From: an uncultured Rhodospirillaceae bacterium | GTDB lineage: Bacteria; Pseudomonadota; Alphaproteobacteria; Rhodospirillales; Magnetospirillaceae | DNA: 64,000 bases | Direction of reading: 5' to 3' | Assembly (NCBI GenBank): GCA_903901915.1 | Contig: CAIUSV010000021.1 | Span: forward strand, 1 to 64,000 | Shown here: piece by piece, positions 12,864 through 21,393 of the stretch | Layout of the letters: the number at the start of each line of letters is the position of its first letter | Position numbering within the stretch: position 1 is the stretch's first letter | The notes under the pieces: model-generated | Databases searched by the model: none | What the model was told of the DNA's origin: nothing | The model's input: only the letters and a program-made list of their open reading frames with translations | Position numbers and translations under genes: made by a program

Positions 12864-12957
12864 GAGGTGGGCTCGGTGGGAGATACCCGCTGAAGCGTGT
12901 CGCGGGAGGATGGTTGCCGGAGAGCCAACTCGGCAACCGGGTGCCGGAAAAAGCCGC

Positions 12958-13152
12958 CTAACTCGGGATGGCGTTGACGGTGATGCCTTTTTCTTTGTGG
13001 AAATCCGCCAGAACCTGTTGATAGGCACGAATTTCCTCGGAAGAAACGGTCGCGCCGCACTCGTAACAGGTGTTGGAGTGGCGATCGAACCAACGGCATC
13101 CGCATTCATCGCAGCCCAGTTCCGGGCCGCCTCTGGGATTGTGGAAGATCAT
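12958..13152 (-). CDS. Small four-cysteine zinc-ribbon or rubredoxin-like protein
   Basis: 64 residues with GGAGG before the ATG. Four Cys in two knuckles (CDECGC and CYECG, about 12 residues apart) are followed by a helical tail (SEEIRAYQQVLADFHKEKG). The spacing fits either a structural zinc ribbon or a rubredoxin-like iron site. Because it closes an operon with a flavin/iron-sulfur oxidoreductase, an electron-carrier role is possible. It lacks the aromatic residues common to rubredoxins, so a zinc ribbon is equally likely. Confidence 0.7.
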   Translation of the reverse strand: MIFHNPRGGPELGCDECGCRWFDRHSNTCYECGATVSSEEIRAYQQVLADFHKEKGITVNAIPS

Positions 13153-13166
13153 TCAAGCCTCCTGGA

Positions 13167-13580
13167 TCAGCGGCACGCCCCGGCGAAGGCAACCCCCATG
13201 GACTGCAGGACGTCCTCGTAGCCGGCCTCGATCAGTTCGCACTGGCGCTTGAGCACGTAGCAGACGAGATTGCCGCGCCGGACCAGACGCTTGAGCACCG
13301 GCAGGGCGTCGCCCTCCAATTCCCCGGCAATCTCGGTCATCGCCTCGTCGTCGCCGACCAGCAGCACATCGACCCCGGCATCGCGGTAGCCGGGGAAGGG
13401 ACGGTCGCCCGCCACCAGGCGACCTCCCACCGCTTCCCACACCACCATCGCCGCACCGGGCTGATTGACGTCGGCCCTTCGGGCGATGCCGATGCGGCAC
13501 CCATCGTCGAGTTCGCCGAACAGGGTGCTGTGGCGATCCAGCAACCGCTGCCAACGGGACGGGGGCGGAAGCGGCGTCAT
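13167..13580 (-). CDS. Conserved hypothetical protein of the oxidoreductase operon
   Basis: 137 residues from the ATG at 13578-13580, which overlaps the stop of the upstream oxidoreductase gene (ATGA). I do not recognise the family. The sequence is mixed alpha/beta: an Arg-rich start (PPSRWQRLLDRHSTLFGELDDG), a VLLVGDDEAMTEIAGELEGDALPVLKRLVRRG segment that could be half a Rossmann fold, and three Cys in the last 35 residues (NLVCYV, KRQCEL, AGACR). Tight coupling argues that it serves the oxidoreductase, perhaps as a small partner subunit. Confidence 0.65.
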   Translation of the reverse strand: MTPLPPPSRWQRLLDRHSTLFGELDDGCRIGIARRADVNQPGAAMVVWEAVGGRLVAGDRPFPGYRDAGVDVLLVGDDEAMTEIAGELEGDALPVLKRLVRRGNLVCYVLKRQCELIEAGYEDVLQSMGVAFAGACR

Positions 13581-15547
13581 ATCCGGCACCCGAGGCGGTA
13601 GCCGTCCTGAATCGCCATGCCCAGGCCGCGCGGAGTGACGGCGTCACCGACGGGATGGACTTCGTCGACCATCCATTCAAAGGCGTGGACCAGTTCCTGG
13701 GCCGGTACCGCGCTGTGGGCGGCAATGACGGTGTCGGCGGCAATTACCCTGGCTTCGCCCTTGGAATCGACGACATGAACGCCATCGGCGGCTACCTTGG
13801 TCACCTTGGCTCCGGTCACGGCGGTGATTTCCAGTTCGTCCACCCATGAGGTATGGCGCCATTTCCACGATGGCATGACGTCTCCCGCCAGACGCTTTTC
13901 GGCCTCGACGATGGTTACCTCGTGCTTTCGTGTCGCCAGATTCTCGGCGAGGGTCAGGCCAACCTTGCCGCCGCCGAGGACCACGACCCGGCCCTTGACT
14001 TCGTGCTTGCCGGCGGCAACCGCCTTGGCGTCAAGGATGATGGCGCCATCCTCGCATTTCGGATTAGCCGTCTTGTCGAGCCGGGCGCCGGCGGCGATCA
14101 CCGCCACGTCGTAGAGGTGAAGCATCTCTCGCATCAGCTTCGGATCGACGGAGGTGTTGAGCCGGACCTCGATTCCCAGCTTCTTCGCCATCACCTCGTA
14201 GTATTTCAGCACCGACAGCATGTCGTCGCGGTTGGCGATGTCGTTGTGGGCGTAGCCGTAAAGCGAGCCGCCGATATAGGCCTCGCGGTCGAATACGGTC
14301 ACCTCGTGGCCACGCTGGACCGCGGTGATGGCGCATTCCATGCCGGCGGGACCGGCCCCCACCACCATGATCTTCTTTTTCACCGCCGCCGGGGTGATGT
14401 TGTATTCGGGCTCGACCTCATGACCCAGCGCCGGGTTCATGGTGCAGGTGTAGGGCAGATCGCGGAATAGCCGCGACAGACAGTTAAGGCTGCCGACGCA
14501 GCGGCGCACCTCGTCCATGCGGTCGTCGGCCGCCTTGTGCAGCATCTGGGGATCGGCGAGCAGCGGGCGGCAAACCTCCCAGAAGTCCATTACGCCGCCG
14601 TCCAGGCAGGCGTTGGCCTCGGCCGGATTGGGCAGGCGCTGCCCGAAGGCGATGGGGACGTTGGGGAGCAGGTCCTTGGCCCGCTTGGCGAGGTAGTTCC
14701 AATGGCCCGGCGGAATGTCGCGACCGATGGAGGATTCAGGGGCCTCCTGCCAGCCGACGGTGACGCTGATCATGTCGACGCCGCAATCGGCGGCCTGTTG
14801 CATCAGCTCGAAGCACTCGTCCTCGGTGTTGCCGCCCCACTTGTCCATCAGCTCGGTGCCGTTCAGGCGGACGATCAGCGGATGGTCGGGGGTCGCCTGC
14901 TTGATGGCGTCGATCAGTTCGCGCATGAACCGGCCGCGATTGGTCACCGAACCGCCATACTCGTCGGTGCGCTGGTTGGTGAACTTGGAATTGAAGGTCG
15001 CCAGCAGATAGCCCATGAAACTGGTGATCTCGGTGCCGTCGAACCCGGCCTTGATCGAGCGTACCGCGGCTTCCGCGTGTTCCTTGATGGTCTGCCTGAT
15101 CTGGTCCTTGGTGATCTCCCGGGGGGCGCGGAAGTGGGGCAGGGTCTGGGGGACGATCGAGGGCTGGATGCAGTAACCGAGGTCGATGCCGCCATAACGG
15201 CCGGCATGCAGGATCTGTTGGATCGCCATGCCGCCATTGTCCTTGATCATGCGGGCGATCATCTCGAACTGCGGCAGGAACTTGTCGTCGAAGATGGCGA
15301 CCTGGCGGAAATAGGCTTTGCCCTCGCCCAGGGGGTCCGGATAGGCCCCCTGGTTGGTGATGATGCCGCATCCCGTTTCGGCGATTACCCTGGTCCGGGC
15401 CAATTCACGCGGCGTGATGAAGCCGTCGCGGGTGTTGTAGTTGGAAACGCAGCAGGCCCCGTATTTGACCCGGTTCTTGATCTGCCGTCCCGCGAACGTG
15501 GTCGGTGAAAACAGGGTCTTGAGCTTCGATTCACCCGGACGGGTCAT
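13577..15547 (-). CDS. Old-yellow-enzyme/FAD fusion oxidoreductase, enoate-reductase type
   Basis: 656 residues, the full length of the 2,4-dienoyl-CoA reductase, trimethylamine dehydrogenase and BaiCD/BaiH class. Residues 1-345 form an FMN barrel (LFSPTTFAGRQIKNRVKYGA, ILHAGRYGG, RTDEYGGSVTNRGRF). A four-residue iron-sulfur site follows at 350-368, but reads Cys350-x2-Ser353-x2-Cys356-x11-Cys368, with Ser where the second Cys is expected. Two dinucleotide domains follow (IMVVGAGPAGMECA and VVVLGGGKVGLTLA). Such enzymes reduce activated C=C bonds, often in acyl-CoA thioesters. It has GGAGG before the ATG and lies 12 nt after an acyl-adenylating ligase gene, so a CoA ester is the likely substrate. 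Confidence 0.9.
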   Translation of the reverse strand: MTRPGESKLKTLFSPTTFAGRQIKNRVKYGACCVSNYNTRDGFITPRELARTRVIAETGCGIITNQGAYPDPLGEGKAYFRQVAIFDDKFLPQFEMIARMIKDNGGMAIQQILHAGRYGGIDLGYCIQPSIVPQTLPHFRAPREITKDQIRQTIKEHAEAAVRSIKAGFDGTEITSFMGYLLATFNSKFTNQRTDEYGGSVTNRGRFMRELIDAIKQATPDHPLIVRLNGTELMDKWGGNTEDECFELMQQAADCGVDMISVTVGWQEAPESSIGRDIPPGHWNYLAKRAKDLLPNVPIAFGQRLPNPAEANACLDGGVMDFWEVCRPLLADPQMLHKAADDRMDEVRRCVGSLNCLSRLFRDLPYTCTMNPALGHEVEPEYNITPAAVKKKIMVVGAGPAGMECAITAVQRGHEVTVFDREAYIGGSLYGYAHNDIANRDDMLSVLKYYEVMAKKLGIEVRLNTSVDPKLMREMLHLYDVAVIAAGARLDKTANPKCEDGAIILDAKAVAAGKHEVKGRVVVLGGGKVGLTLAENLATRKHEVTIVEAEKRLAGDVMPSWKWRHTSWVDELEITAVTGAKVTKVAADGVHVVDSKGEARVIAADTVIAAHSAVPAQELVHAFEWMVDEVHPVGDAVTPRGLGMAIQDGYRLGCRI

Positions 15548-15559
15548 GACACCAACCTC

Positions 15560-17209
15560 CTAAGCTTGATTATTTTCGGCCGCCAAATGGGCGGTGACCG
15601 TTTCACGCAAGGTGCGCCGCAGGATTTTTCCCGCCGGCGAGAGGGGAAATTCAGGCACGATTTCAAGCCGTTCCGGCAGCTTGAACTTGGCGATTCGTTG
15701 TGCCAACAGGAATTCCTTCAGACCGTCGAAGGTCAGTTTCTGGTCGGGCATCAAGGTGACGAACGCGCATGCCTTCTCGCCAAAGACCTTGTCGGGCATG
15801 GCGACGACGGCGACGCCGTGAACCGAGGGATGCTTGAGGATGTAGTTTTCCAATTCGTCGGTGCTGATCTTTTCCCCGCCCCGGTTGATCAGATCATTCT
15901 TACGCCCTTCGGTGACGACATAGCGACCAGACTTCCTGACGATGTCGCCCATGCGATAAAAGCCGTCGGGGGTGAAGGCCTTGGCGTTGACCTCGGGGGC
16001 ATTGTAGTAGCCGCGAATGGTGTAGGGGCCGCGAACGATCAGCTCGCCAGCCTCGCCATCGGGCACGTCGTTGCCTTCGGGGTCGATCACCCTGATCTCG
16101 TCGTCGTCGCAGATCGGCGCGCCCGAGCTTTCGAGGATTTTGTCATCCGGATCATCCAGGCGGGTCAGGTTGAGCAATCCCTCGGCGGTTCCGTAGACTT
16201 CTTGGAATTGGCAGCCGAGCCGCTTGCGCAGGCGGTCACGCAGTTCCGGCGACAGGCGGGCGCCGCCGTTCTGGACGACCCGCAGTGAACTCTTGTCGAA
16301 CTGGTCGAGTTTCGGATCGTTCAGCCAGTTGACGACCAGGGGGACGGCAGCGGGAATGGCGGTGACCTTCTCGCGCTCGACGAGGGTGAAGACCGTTTCG
16401 CAATCCACCTTGGGCGCGATCACCACCCGCCCGCCCCAGGCAAGCGCGCCAAAGGCGCCGGGCGAGCCAAGGGTGTAGTTGTGCGCCAGCGGCAGCGCCG
16501 CCAGCAGGACGGTATCGGGACCGAACCCCGCGATTTCCGCGCTTCGCCTGAAATTATAGATATAGTCGTTGTGCGTTCTGGGAATCAGCTTCGGCAGCGC
16601 CGTGGTGCCGCCGGACAACAGCATCAGGACGACATCTTCCGGATCGAGCACGATGGCCTGGACGGCGTCGAGATCGGCCTGGCGCGGAGGGGTCCGCAGC
16701 AGCGTGGTCAGCGAAACCTGTCCGTCCAGCGCTTCGCCCTGCACCATGATCTGCTTTAGCGATGGGACCTCGGCCTTGACGGTCTCGGCCATCGGCCGGA
16801 AATCGAAATCGCGGACTCTCTCGGGTATGAACAGTGCCGTGGCGCCGGAAAATGAGCCGAAATGAGTAAGCTCTTCCTCGCGATGCGGGGGGAGCGCCAT
16901 CACCGGAATCACGCCGATGCGCGTCAGGGCGAGAAACACGGAAAAGAAGTCGGCCCCATTGGGCATCTGAAAGACGACGCGGTCGCCCTTGCGAAGACCA
17001 AGCCCATGGAAATGGGCCGCCAATCGTTGCGTGTCATTCCAGCATTGGCCGAGAGTCAAGCGCGTGGCTCCGTCAACCACCGCCACATGGTCGGGGCGCG
17101 CCTCGGCAAGCGCCATGAAGAACTGCGGGATGGTTCGGTCACCCCAATACCCCTTGGCGCGATAGGCGCGCCCGAACTCATCCGGCCACGGGGTGCAGCC
17201 TGACAACAT
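15560..17209 (-). CDS. Acyl/aryl-adenylate-forming ligase, EntE-like
   Basis: 549 residues, full length for the ANL superfamily, with GGGAGG before the ATG. Motifs: P-loop LLSGGTTALPKLIPRT, YGTAEGL (the EntE-type form of the YGxTE motif), the hinge TEGRKNDLINRGGEKIS and the catalytic Lys in PLSPAGKILRRTL. The start, PWPDEFGRAYRAKGYWGDRT, is typical of 2,3-dihydroxybenzoate-AMP ligases. No siderophore genes or carrier protein are nearby; instead the gene heads a catabolic-looking operon divergent from an ABC importer, so a CoA ligase for an imported aromatic or alicyclic acid is more likely. Confidence 0.88.
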   Translation of the reverse strand: MLSGCTPWPDEFGRAYRAKGYWGDRTIPQFFMALAEARPDHVAVVDGATRLTLGQCWNDTQRLAAHFHGLGLRKGDRVVFQMPNGADFFSVFLALTRIGVIPVMALPPHREEELTHFGSFSGATALFIPERVRDFDFRPMAETVKAEVPSLKQIMVQGEALDGQVSLTTLLRTPPRQADLDAVQAIVLDPEDVVLMLLSGGTTALPKLIPRTHNDYIYNFRRSAEIAGFGPDTVLLAALPLAHNYTLGSPGAFGALAWGGRVVIAPKVDCETVFTLVEREKVTAIPAAVPLVVNWLNDPKLDQFDKSSLRVVQNGGARLSPELRDRLRKRLGCQFQEVYGTAEGLLNLTRLDDPDDKILESSGAPICDDDEIRVIDPEGNDVPDGEAGELIVRGPYTIRGYYNAPEVNAKAFTPDGFYRMGDIVRKSGRYVVTEGRKNDLINRGGEKISTDELENYILKHPSVHGVAVVAMPDKVFGEKACAFVTLMPDQKLTFDGLKEFLLAQRIAKFKLPERLEIVPEFPLSPAGKILRRTLRETVTAHLAAENNQA

Positions 17210-17261
17210 GACGACCTCCCTTGTTTGTATCGGCGGTCACGCCGCCCTGATTTTCCGGGAT

Positions 17262-17415
17262 TATTAAATGCAAAATCATAAAATGCAACAGCATTAAACG
17301 ACGGAAATTTTTGTGCGATGCAGCAATATTGCTGCCTGATCACGCCGGAAAACACACGATCGCCGGCCGGTTAAAAAATAAATGCCGTTGCATTAAATGC
17401 AATCTCATGAGATTG
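17262..17415. promoter_or_regulatory. Multi-dyad control region between ligase operon and ABC importer
   Basis: In the 306-bp divergent gap I see four dyads and a repeated word. AATGC-N4-GCATT occurs at 17282-17295 and 17381-17394. Perfect 16-bp palindromes are GCAGCAATATTGCTGC (17320-17335) and CAATCTCATGAGATTG (17400-17415). ATTAAATGCAAnnTCAT occurs at 17263-17279 and again, with two mismatches, at 17392-17408. The region is much richer in A+T than its surroundings. This is the layout of a regulator-controlled divergent promoter; the MarR protein encoded at 12.3-12.7 kb is the likely ligand-sensing partner. Confidence 0.75.
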
Positions 17416-17515
17416 TTGCGCCATAACGCCGCAGGGGCATGCCCTTCAAGCGGCGGCAAAATGGGGTGCCGCAAGTGGTTTGCCCCGAGGGATGCGAACG
17501 TCAAGGGAGGTCAAA

Positions 17516-18703
17516 ATGACCAGGATATCTCGCCGCGGCGCGCTGCTGGCCGGCGCTGCCGTTGCTGCTACCGGATTGATGCCGACCCGCTTTGCCATCG
17601 GTCAAACCGCGAAGGTGCGTGTCGGCCTGATGCTGCCGTATTCGGGCACCTATGCCGGGCTGGGTGAGGCGATCACCAGCGGCTTGAAGATGGCGGTGGA
17701 TGCCCGTGGTGGAAAATTGGGTGGGCGTGAGGTCGAATACATTCTTCTGGACGACGAATCCAATCCGGGAAAAGGGCCGGAGAATGCCAGCAAGCTGATC
17801 GCCGGTGACCATGTGGACTTTCTGGTCGGTACCGTCCATTCCGGGGTTGCTCTGGGCATGGCCAAGGTGGCGGCCGATACCGGCGCCATGCTGATCATTC
17901 CCAATGCTGGTGTTGGCGCCGCCACGGGACCGATGTGCGCGCCGAACATCTTCCGCACCTCGTTCAGCAACTGGCAGCCGGCCTATCCCATGGGCAAGGT
18001 CGCCTGGGATCGCGGCATGCGCAATGTCGTCACCATTTCCTGGAAGTACGGCGCCGGCGAAGAGCAGTTGGGCGGCTTCGAGGAGGGCTTCACCCAGCGG
18101 GGGGGCAAGATCGTCAAGCGGATCTTGCTGCCTTTCCCCAACGAGGAATTTCAGGCCAATTTGACGGAGATCGCCTCGCTGAGGCCCGACGGCGTATTCG
18201 CGTTCTTTGCCGGCTCGGGCGCGCTGAAGTTCGTCAAGGACTATGCCGCCGCCGGGTTGAAATCCATTCCCTTGATGGGCACGGGGTTCCTGACCGATGG
18301 TGTCCTGGCCGGGCAGGGCGAGGCGGCGGAAGGGGTGCTGACCACCCTGCATTACGCCGATGCTCTCGACACGCCTGATAACAAGAAATTCCGCGCCGAC
18401 TTCAAGGCGTTTTCCGGCAAGGAAGCCGACGTCTACGCGGTGCAGGGGTATGATGGCGGCCAGCTCCTCGCCATCGGCATGGACGCGGTCAAGGGCGACA
18501 CCACCGCCGGGTCAAGGGCCGCTCTGATCGCGGCCATGGAGGTTGCCGAGATCAAAAGCCCCCGAGGCGCCTTCACCCTGTCCAAAGCCCATAATCCGGT
18601 TCAGGACATCTATCTGCGTCAGGTCAAGAACGGGCAGGAGATCGTGCTGGGCGTCGCGCACAAGGCCTTGGCGGACCCCGCCAAGGGCTGCAAGTCGGCC
18701 TAG
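17516..18703 (+). CDS. ABC transporter substrate-binding protein, branched-chain amino acid/aromatic acid type
   Basis: 395 residues; AAGGGAGG precedes the ATG. A twin-arginine-like signal is at the start (SRRGALLAGAAVAATG). The mature protein is a type I periplasmic-binding fold (VRVGLMLPYSGTYAGLGEAI, VDFLVGTVHSGVALGMAKVA, VYAVQGYDGGQLLAIGMDA), the LivJ-like group that in soil bacteria also takes aromatic acids. It leads an importer cluster that faces a ligase/reductase operon, so the solute is more likely a carboxylic acid than an amino acid. A strong stem-loop follows the gene. Confidence 0.9.
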   Translation: MTRISRRGALLAGAAVAATGLMPTRFAIGQTAKVRVGLMLPYSGTYAGLGEAITSGLKMAVDARGGKLGGREVEYILLDDESNPGKGPENASKLIAGDHVDFLVGTVHSGVALGMAKVAADTGAMLIIPNAGVGAATGPMCAPNIFRTSFSNWQPAYPMGKVAWDRGMRNVVTISWKYGAGEEQLGGFEEGFTQRGGKIVKRILLPFPNEEFQANLTEIASLRPDGVFAFFAGSGALKFVKDYAAAGLKSIPLMGTGFLTDGVLAGQGEAAEGVLTTLHYADALDTPDNKKFRADFKAFSGKEADVYAVQGYDGGQLLAIGMDAVKGDTTAGSRAALIAAMEVAEIKSPRGAFTLSKAHNPVQDIYLRQVKNGQEIVLGVAHKALADPAKGCKSA

Positions 18704-18712
18704 TCGATGAGC

Positions 18713-18751
18713 GGAGGAAGGGCCCTGCCGGATGTGCCGGGCCCTTCCTCC
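18713..18751 (+). promoter_or_regulatory. 13-bp stem-loop between binding-protein and permease genes
   Basis: GGAGGAAGGGCCC and GGGCCCTTCCTCC form a perfect 13-bp stem around a 13-nt loop, 10 nt after the binding-protein stop and 25 nt before the permease start. No T-run follows, so it is probably an mRNA-stabilising or partial-attenuation hairpin that lets the binding protein be made in excess over the membrane subunits. A hidden Shine-Dalgarno sequence (GGAGG) lies in the left arm. Confidence 0.7.
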
Positions 18752-18776
18752 ATCGCCATGCCCCGGGGGCGCCGCA

Positions 18777-19637
18777 ATGGATATCTGGTTCTTCCTGATT
18801 CAGGTCATGAATGGGGTTCAGTACGGGCTTTTGCTGTTTCTCGTCGCCAGCGGGTTGACGTTGATTTTCGGCATCATGGGCATCATCAACCTTGCCCATG
18901 GATCGTTCTACATGCTGGGAGCCTATTTGACGTTCTGGCTTCTGCAAACCGTGGACAGCCTGTTTCTGGCGATCTTGCTGGCGCTGCCGATCTCGGCGGC
19001 GGTCGGCTATTTGATCGAGGCGTTGCTTGTCCGTGTCCTTTACCGGCGTGACCATCTGGATCAGGTGCTGCTGACCTACGGCCTGATCCTGATCTTCAAC
19101 GAGGCGCAACGTATGCTGTGGGGGGGCGACGTCCATGGCATCAAGGTGCCTGGCGGCCTCGATTGGTCGATACGGTTGACGGAGACCCTGAGCTATCCGG
19201 TTTATCGCATCGCCCTCTCGGCGGTTTGCGCCGCCTTGGCCGGCGGCATGTATCTGGTCATTCAACGCACCCGATTCGGCATGTGGATCAGGGCCGGAGC
19301 CTCGAACCGGGACATGGTCGCCGCGTTGGGCATCAACGTGAAGCTGCTGTTCGGCGCGGTCTTCGCGGTGGGGGCGGTGCTGGCGGCTCTGTCGGGCGCC
19401 ATCGCCGCTCCCATCAACTCCATCGGGCCGGGCATGGGGGATTCCATTCTGATCATCTGTTTTGTGGTGGTGGTGATCGGCGGGGTGGGCTCGATCAAGG
19501 GCGCGTTCCTCGGTGCCCTCCTCATTGGTCTGGCGGACACCTTCGGCAAGGTTCTTGCCCCGGACTTCGCCAGTTTTTCCGTCTATGGGGTGATGGCCGT
19601 CGTGCTGCTTGTCAAGCCGAGGGGGCTGTTCGCATGA
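18777..19637 (+). CDS. ABC transporter permease, LivH type
   Basis: 286 residues with eight or so predicted membrane helices. The segment LTLIFGIMGIINLAHGSFYMLGAY near the start is the LivH family signature, and the cytoplasmic coupling loop with the conserved Gly/Ala (RAGASNRDMVAALGINVKLL) is visible. LivH-type permeases pair with a LivM-type partner to form the inner-membrane channel. The start was chosen at the ATG after the stem-loop; GTG or ATG codons further up would read through the hairpin. Confidence 0.9.
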   Translation: MDIWFFLIQVMNGVQYGLLLFLVASGLTLIFGIMGIINLAHGSFYMLGAYLTFWLLQTVDSLFLAILLALPISAAVGYLIEALLVRVLYRRDHLDQVLLTYGLILIFNEAQRMLWGGDVHGIKVPGGLDWSIRLTETLSYPVYRIALSAVCAALAGGMYLVIQRTRFGMWIRAGASNRDMVAALGINVKLLFGAVFAVGAVLAALSGAIAAPINSIGPGMGDSILIICFVVVVIGGVGSIKGAFLGALLIGLADTFGKVLAPDFASFSVYGVMAVVLLVKPRGLFA

Positions 19638-20629
19638 GCCGCCTTCCTCGCTCGCTTGCCGTCGTGCTGACGCTCTCGGTTGTTCTGCTCGCCCTTTATC
19701 CCGTGTTCGGCCAAGTGGTGTTTCCGAACAAACACGCCTTCCTGATGCAAAAGCTCACCGGCATCATGATCATGGCGGTGATGGCCATGAGCCTTGACCT
19801 TCTGGTCGGGGTCGCCGGCCTCGTCAGCCTGGGACATGCGGCGTTCTTCGGTCTGGGCGGCTATATGTTGGCGATGCTCTCGCCGGAATATGCGGCGGCC
19901 AACCTGTGGCTGGTTCTGCCGGCGACACTGATCGCCGTCGCTTTCGCCGCCGCAATCGTCGGCTACCTGTCGATTCGCACCTCGGGTATCTATTTCATCA
20001 TGGTGACTCTGGCTTTTGGCCAGATGGGGTTCTACTTCTTCAATGATTCAAAGTTCGCCGGGGGATCCGACGGGGCCTACATCATGGTCAAGCCCGCGGT
20101 CGAGATCCTTGGCGTATCCGTGCTGAATCTTGGCGACAAGAGAACTCTTTATTATGTCGGGTTCGGCACCCTGGTCGGCGTCTATCTGCTGCTGCGTGTC
20201 TTGCTGGCGTCACCCTTCGGCCGGGTGGTCAGTGCCATCGGGGTCAATGAGAACCGCGTCCGCGGACTGGGCTTCGACCCGGTCGTCTATAAGCTGGTCG
20301 CTTTTACCATCGGCGGGACGATCGCCGGGCTCGCGGGGTTTCTGGCCGCGATCCAATACGGCTTCGTCAACCCGGCCACCCTGTCCTGGCACCATTCCGG
20401 CGAGGCGCTGGTCATGGTGATTCTGGGGGGTATGGGGACGTTGTTCGGGCCTGCCATCGGCGCCTTTGTCTTTGAACTGGCGCGGATGGGGTTCGAGGCC
20501 ATGACCGACCACTGGCTGTTGCCGATGGGGGCGATGATCATCGCTATCGTGCTTGTTCTGCCCAAGGGGATCGGTGGATTCCTGCTTCAAGTGTTTTCCG
20601 CGCGGTCCAAGGTGGAGGATGGGCAATGA
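19634..20629 (+). CDS. ABC transporter permease, LivM type
   Basis: 331 residues, overlapping the LivH stop by 4 nt. About ten membrane helices; family marks are MAMSLDLLVGVAGLVSLGHAAFFGLGGY and the coupling loop SAIGVNENRVRGLGFD. It forms the heterodimeric channel with the LivH-type protein. The frame extends much further upstream inside livH, but the ATGA overlap and the conserved N-terminal helix fix the start. Confidence 0.9.
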   Translation: MSRLPRSLAVVLTLSVVLLALYPVFGQVVFPNKHAFLMQKLTGIMIMAVMAMSLDLLVGVAGLVSLGHAAFFGLGGYMLAMLSPEYAAANLWLVLPATLIAVAFAAAIVGYLSIRTSGIYFIMVTLAFGQMGFYFFNDSKFAGGSDGAYIMVKPAVEILGVSVLNLGDKRTLYYVGFGTLVGVYLLLRVLLASPFGRVVSAIGVNENRVRGLGFDPVVYKLVAFTIGGTIAGLAGFLAAIQYGFVNPATLSWHHSGEALVMVILGGMGTLFGPAIGAFVFELARMGFEAMTDHWLLPMGAMIIAIVLVLPKGIGGFLLQVFSARSKVEDGQ

Positions 20630-21393
20630 CCGGCGAGCCGAAAGTGGTGCTGGAAACGCGCGGGTTGACCAAGTCCTTCGGTGGTCTGGTGGCGGTCAAC
20701 TCGGCGAACTATCGTTTCGTCGAGCGCCAGGCCCACGCGATCATCGGCCCCAACGGTGCCGGCAAGAGCACCTTCGTCAATCTGTTGACGGGACATTTTC
20801 CGCCGACCGGCGGCGAGATTCTCTTCAAGGGGCAGCAGATCACCGGCTTTCCTGCCCACAAGGTTTCCCGGCTGGGGGTGGGACGAAGCTATCAGAAGAC
20901 AAACGTCTTTCCGGTGTTCAGTTGCTTCGAGAACTGTCGATTGGCGGCGCAAGCGCAACTGCCGTCCTCGATGCGCTTCCTGCGCCCCGCCGGGAGGTAC
21001 AAGGAGGTCAATGAGCAGGCCGACCGGGCGCTGGCGCTTTGCGGGCTGGGATCGCGCCGTGACCGGGTTGCCGGCACCATGTCCTATGGAGAGCAGCGAC
21101 AGCTTGAAATCGGCATGGTTCTGGCAACCAATCCCGAAGTCCTGGTGCTCGACGAGCCGTTGGCCGGCATGGGCAAGGAGGAGTCCGAGAAAATGGTCGG
21201 ACTGCTCAAGGATCTGGCGCGCCACTTTACCCTGATCTTGATCGAGCACGACATGGACGCCGTCTTCTCCATCGCCGAGGTTCTGACCGTGATGGTCAAC
21301 GGCACCGTGCTCGAAAGTGGGCCGGTCGAGATCATCCGGGCGTCGAAGGCGGTGCAGGACGCCTATCTCGGCGATGGCGCGGAGGCCTACTGA
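20626..21393 (+). CDS. ABC transporter ATPase, LivG type
   Basis: 255 residues. Walker A is GPNGAGKST, the signature is MSYGEQRQLEIG (Tyr in place of the usual Gly of LSGGE), Walker B is VLVLDEPLAGM and the switch His is in LIEHDMD. It energises uptake together with the LivF-type ATPase. Start overlaps the LivM stop by 4 nt. Confidence 0.92.
   Translation: MTGEPKVVLETRGLTKSFGGLVAVNSANYRFVERQAHAIIGPNGAGKSTFVNLLTGHFPPTGGEILFKGQQITGFPAHKVSRLGVGRSYQKTNVFPVFSCFENCRLAAQAQLPSSMRFLRPAGRYKEVNEQADRALALCGLGSRRDRVAGTMSYGEQRQLEIGMVLATNPEVLVLDEPLAGMGKEESEKMVGLLKDLARHFTLILIEHDMDAVFSIAEVLTVMVNGTVLESGPVEIIRASKAVQDAYLGDGAEAY

Noticed and set aside
15560-17209. Siderophore 2,3-dihydroxybenzoate ligase (entE)
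   Set aside because: No isochorismatase, carrier protein or peptide synthetase is nearby; context is catabolic.
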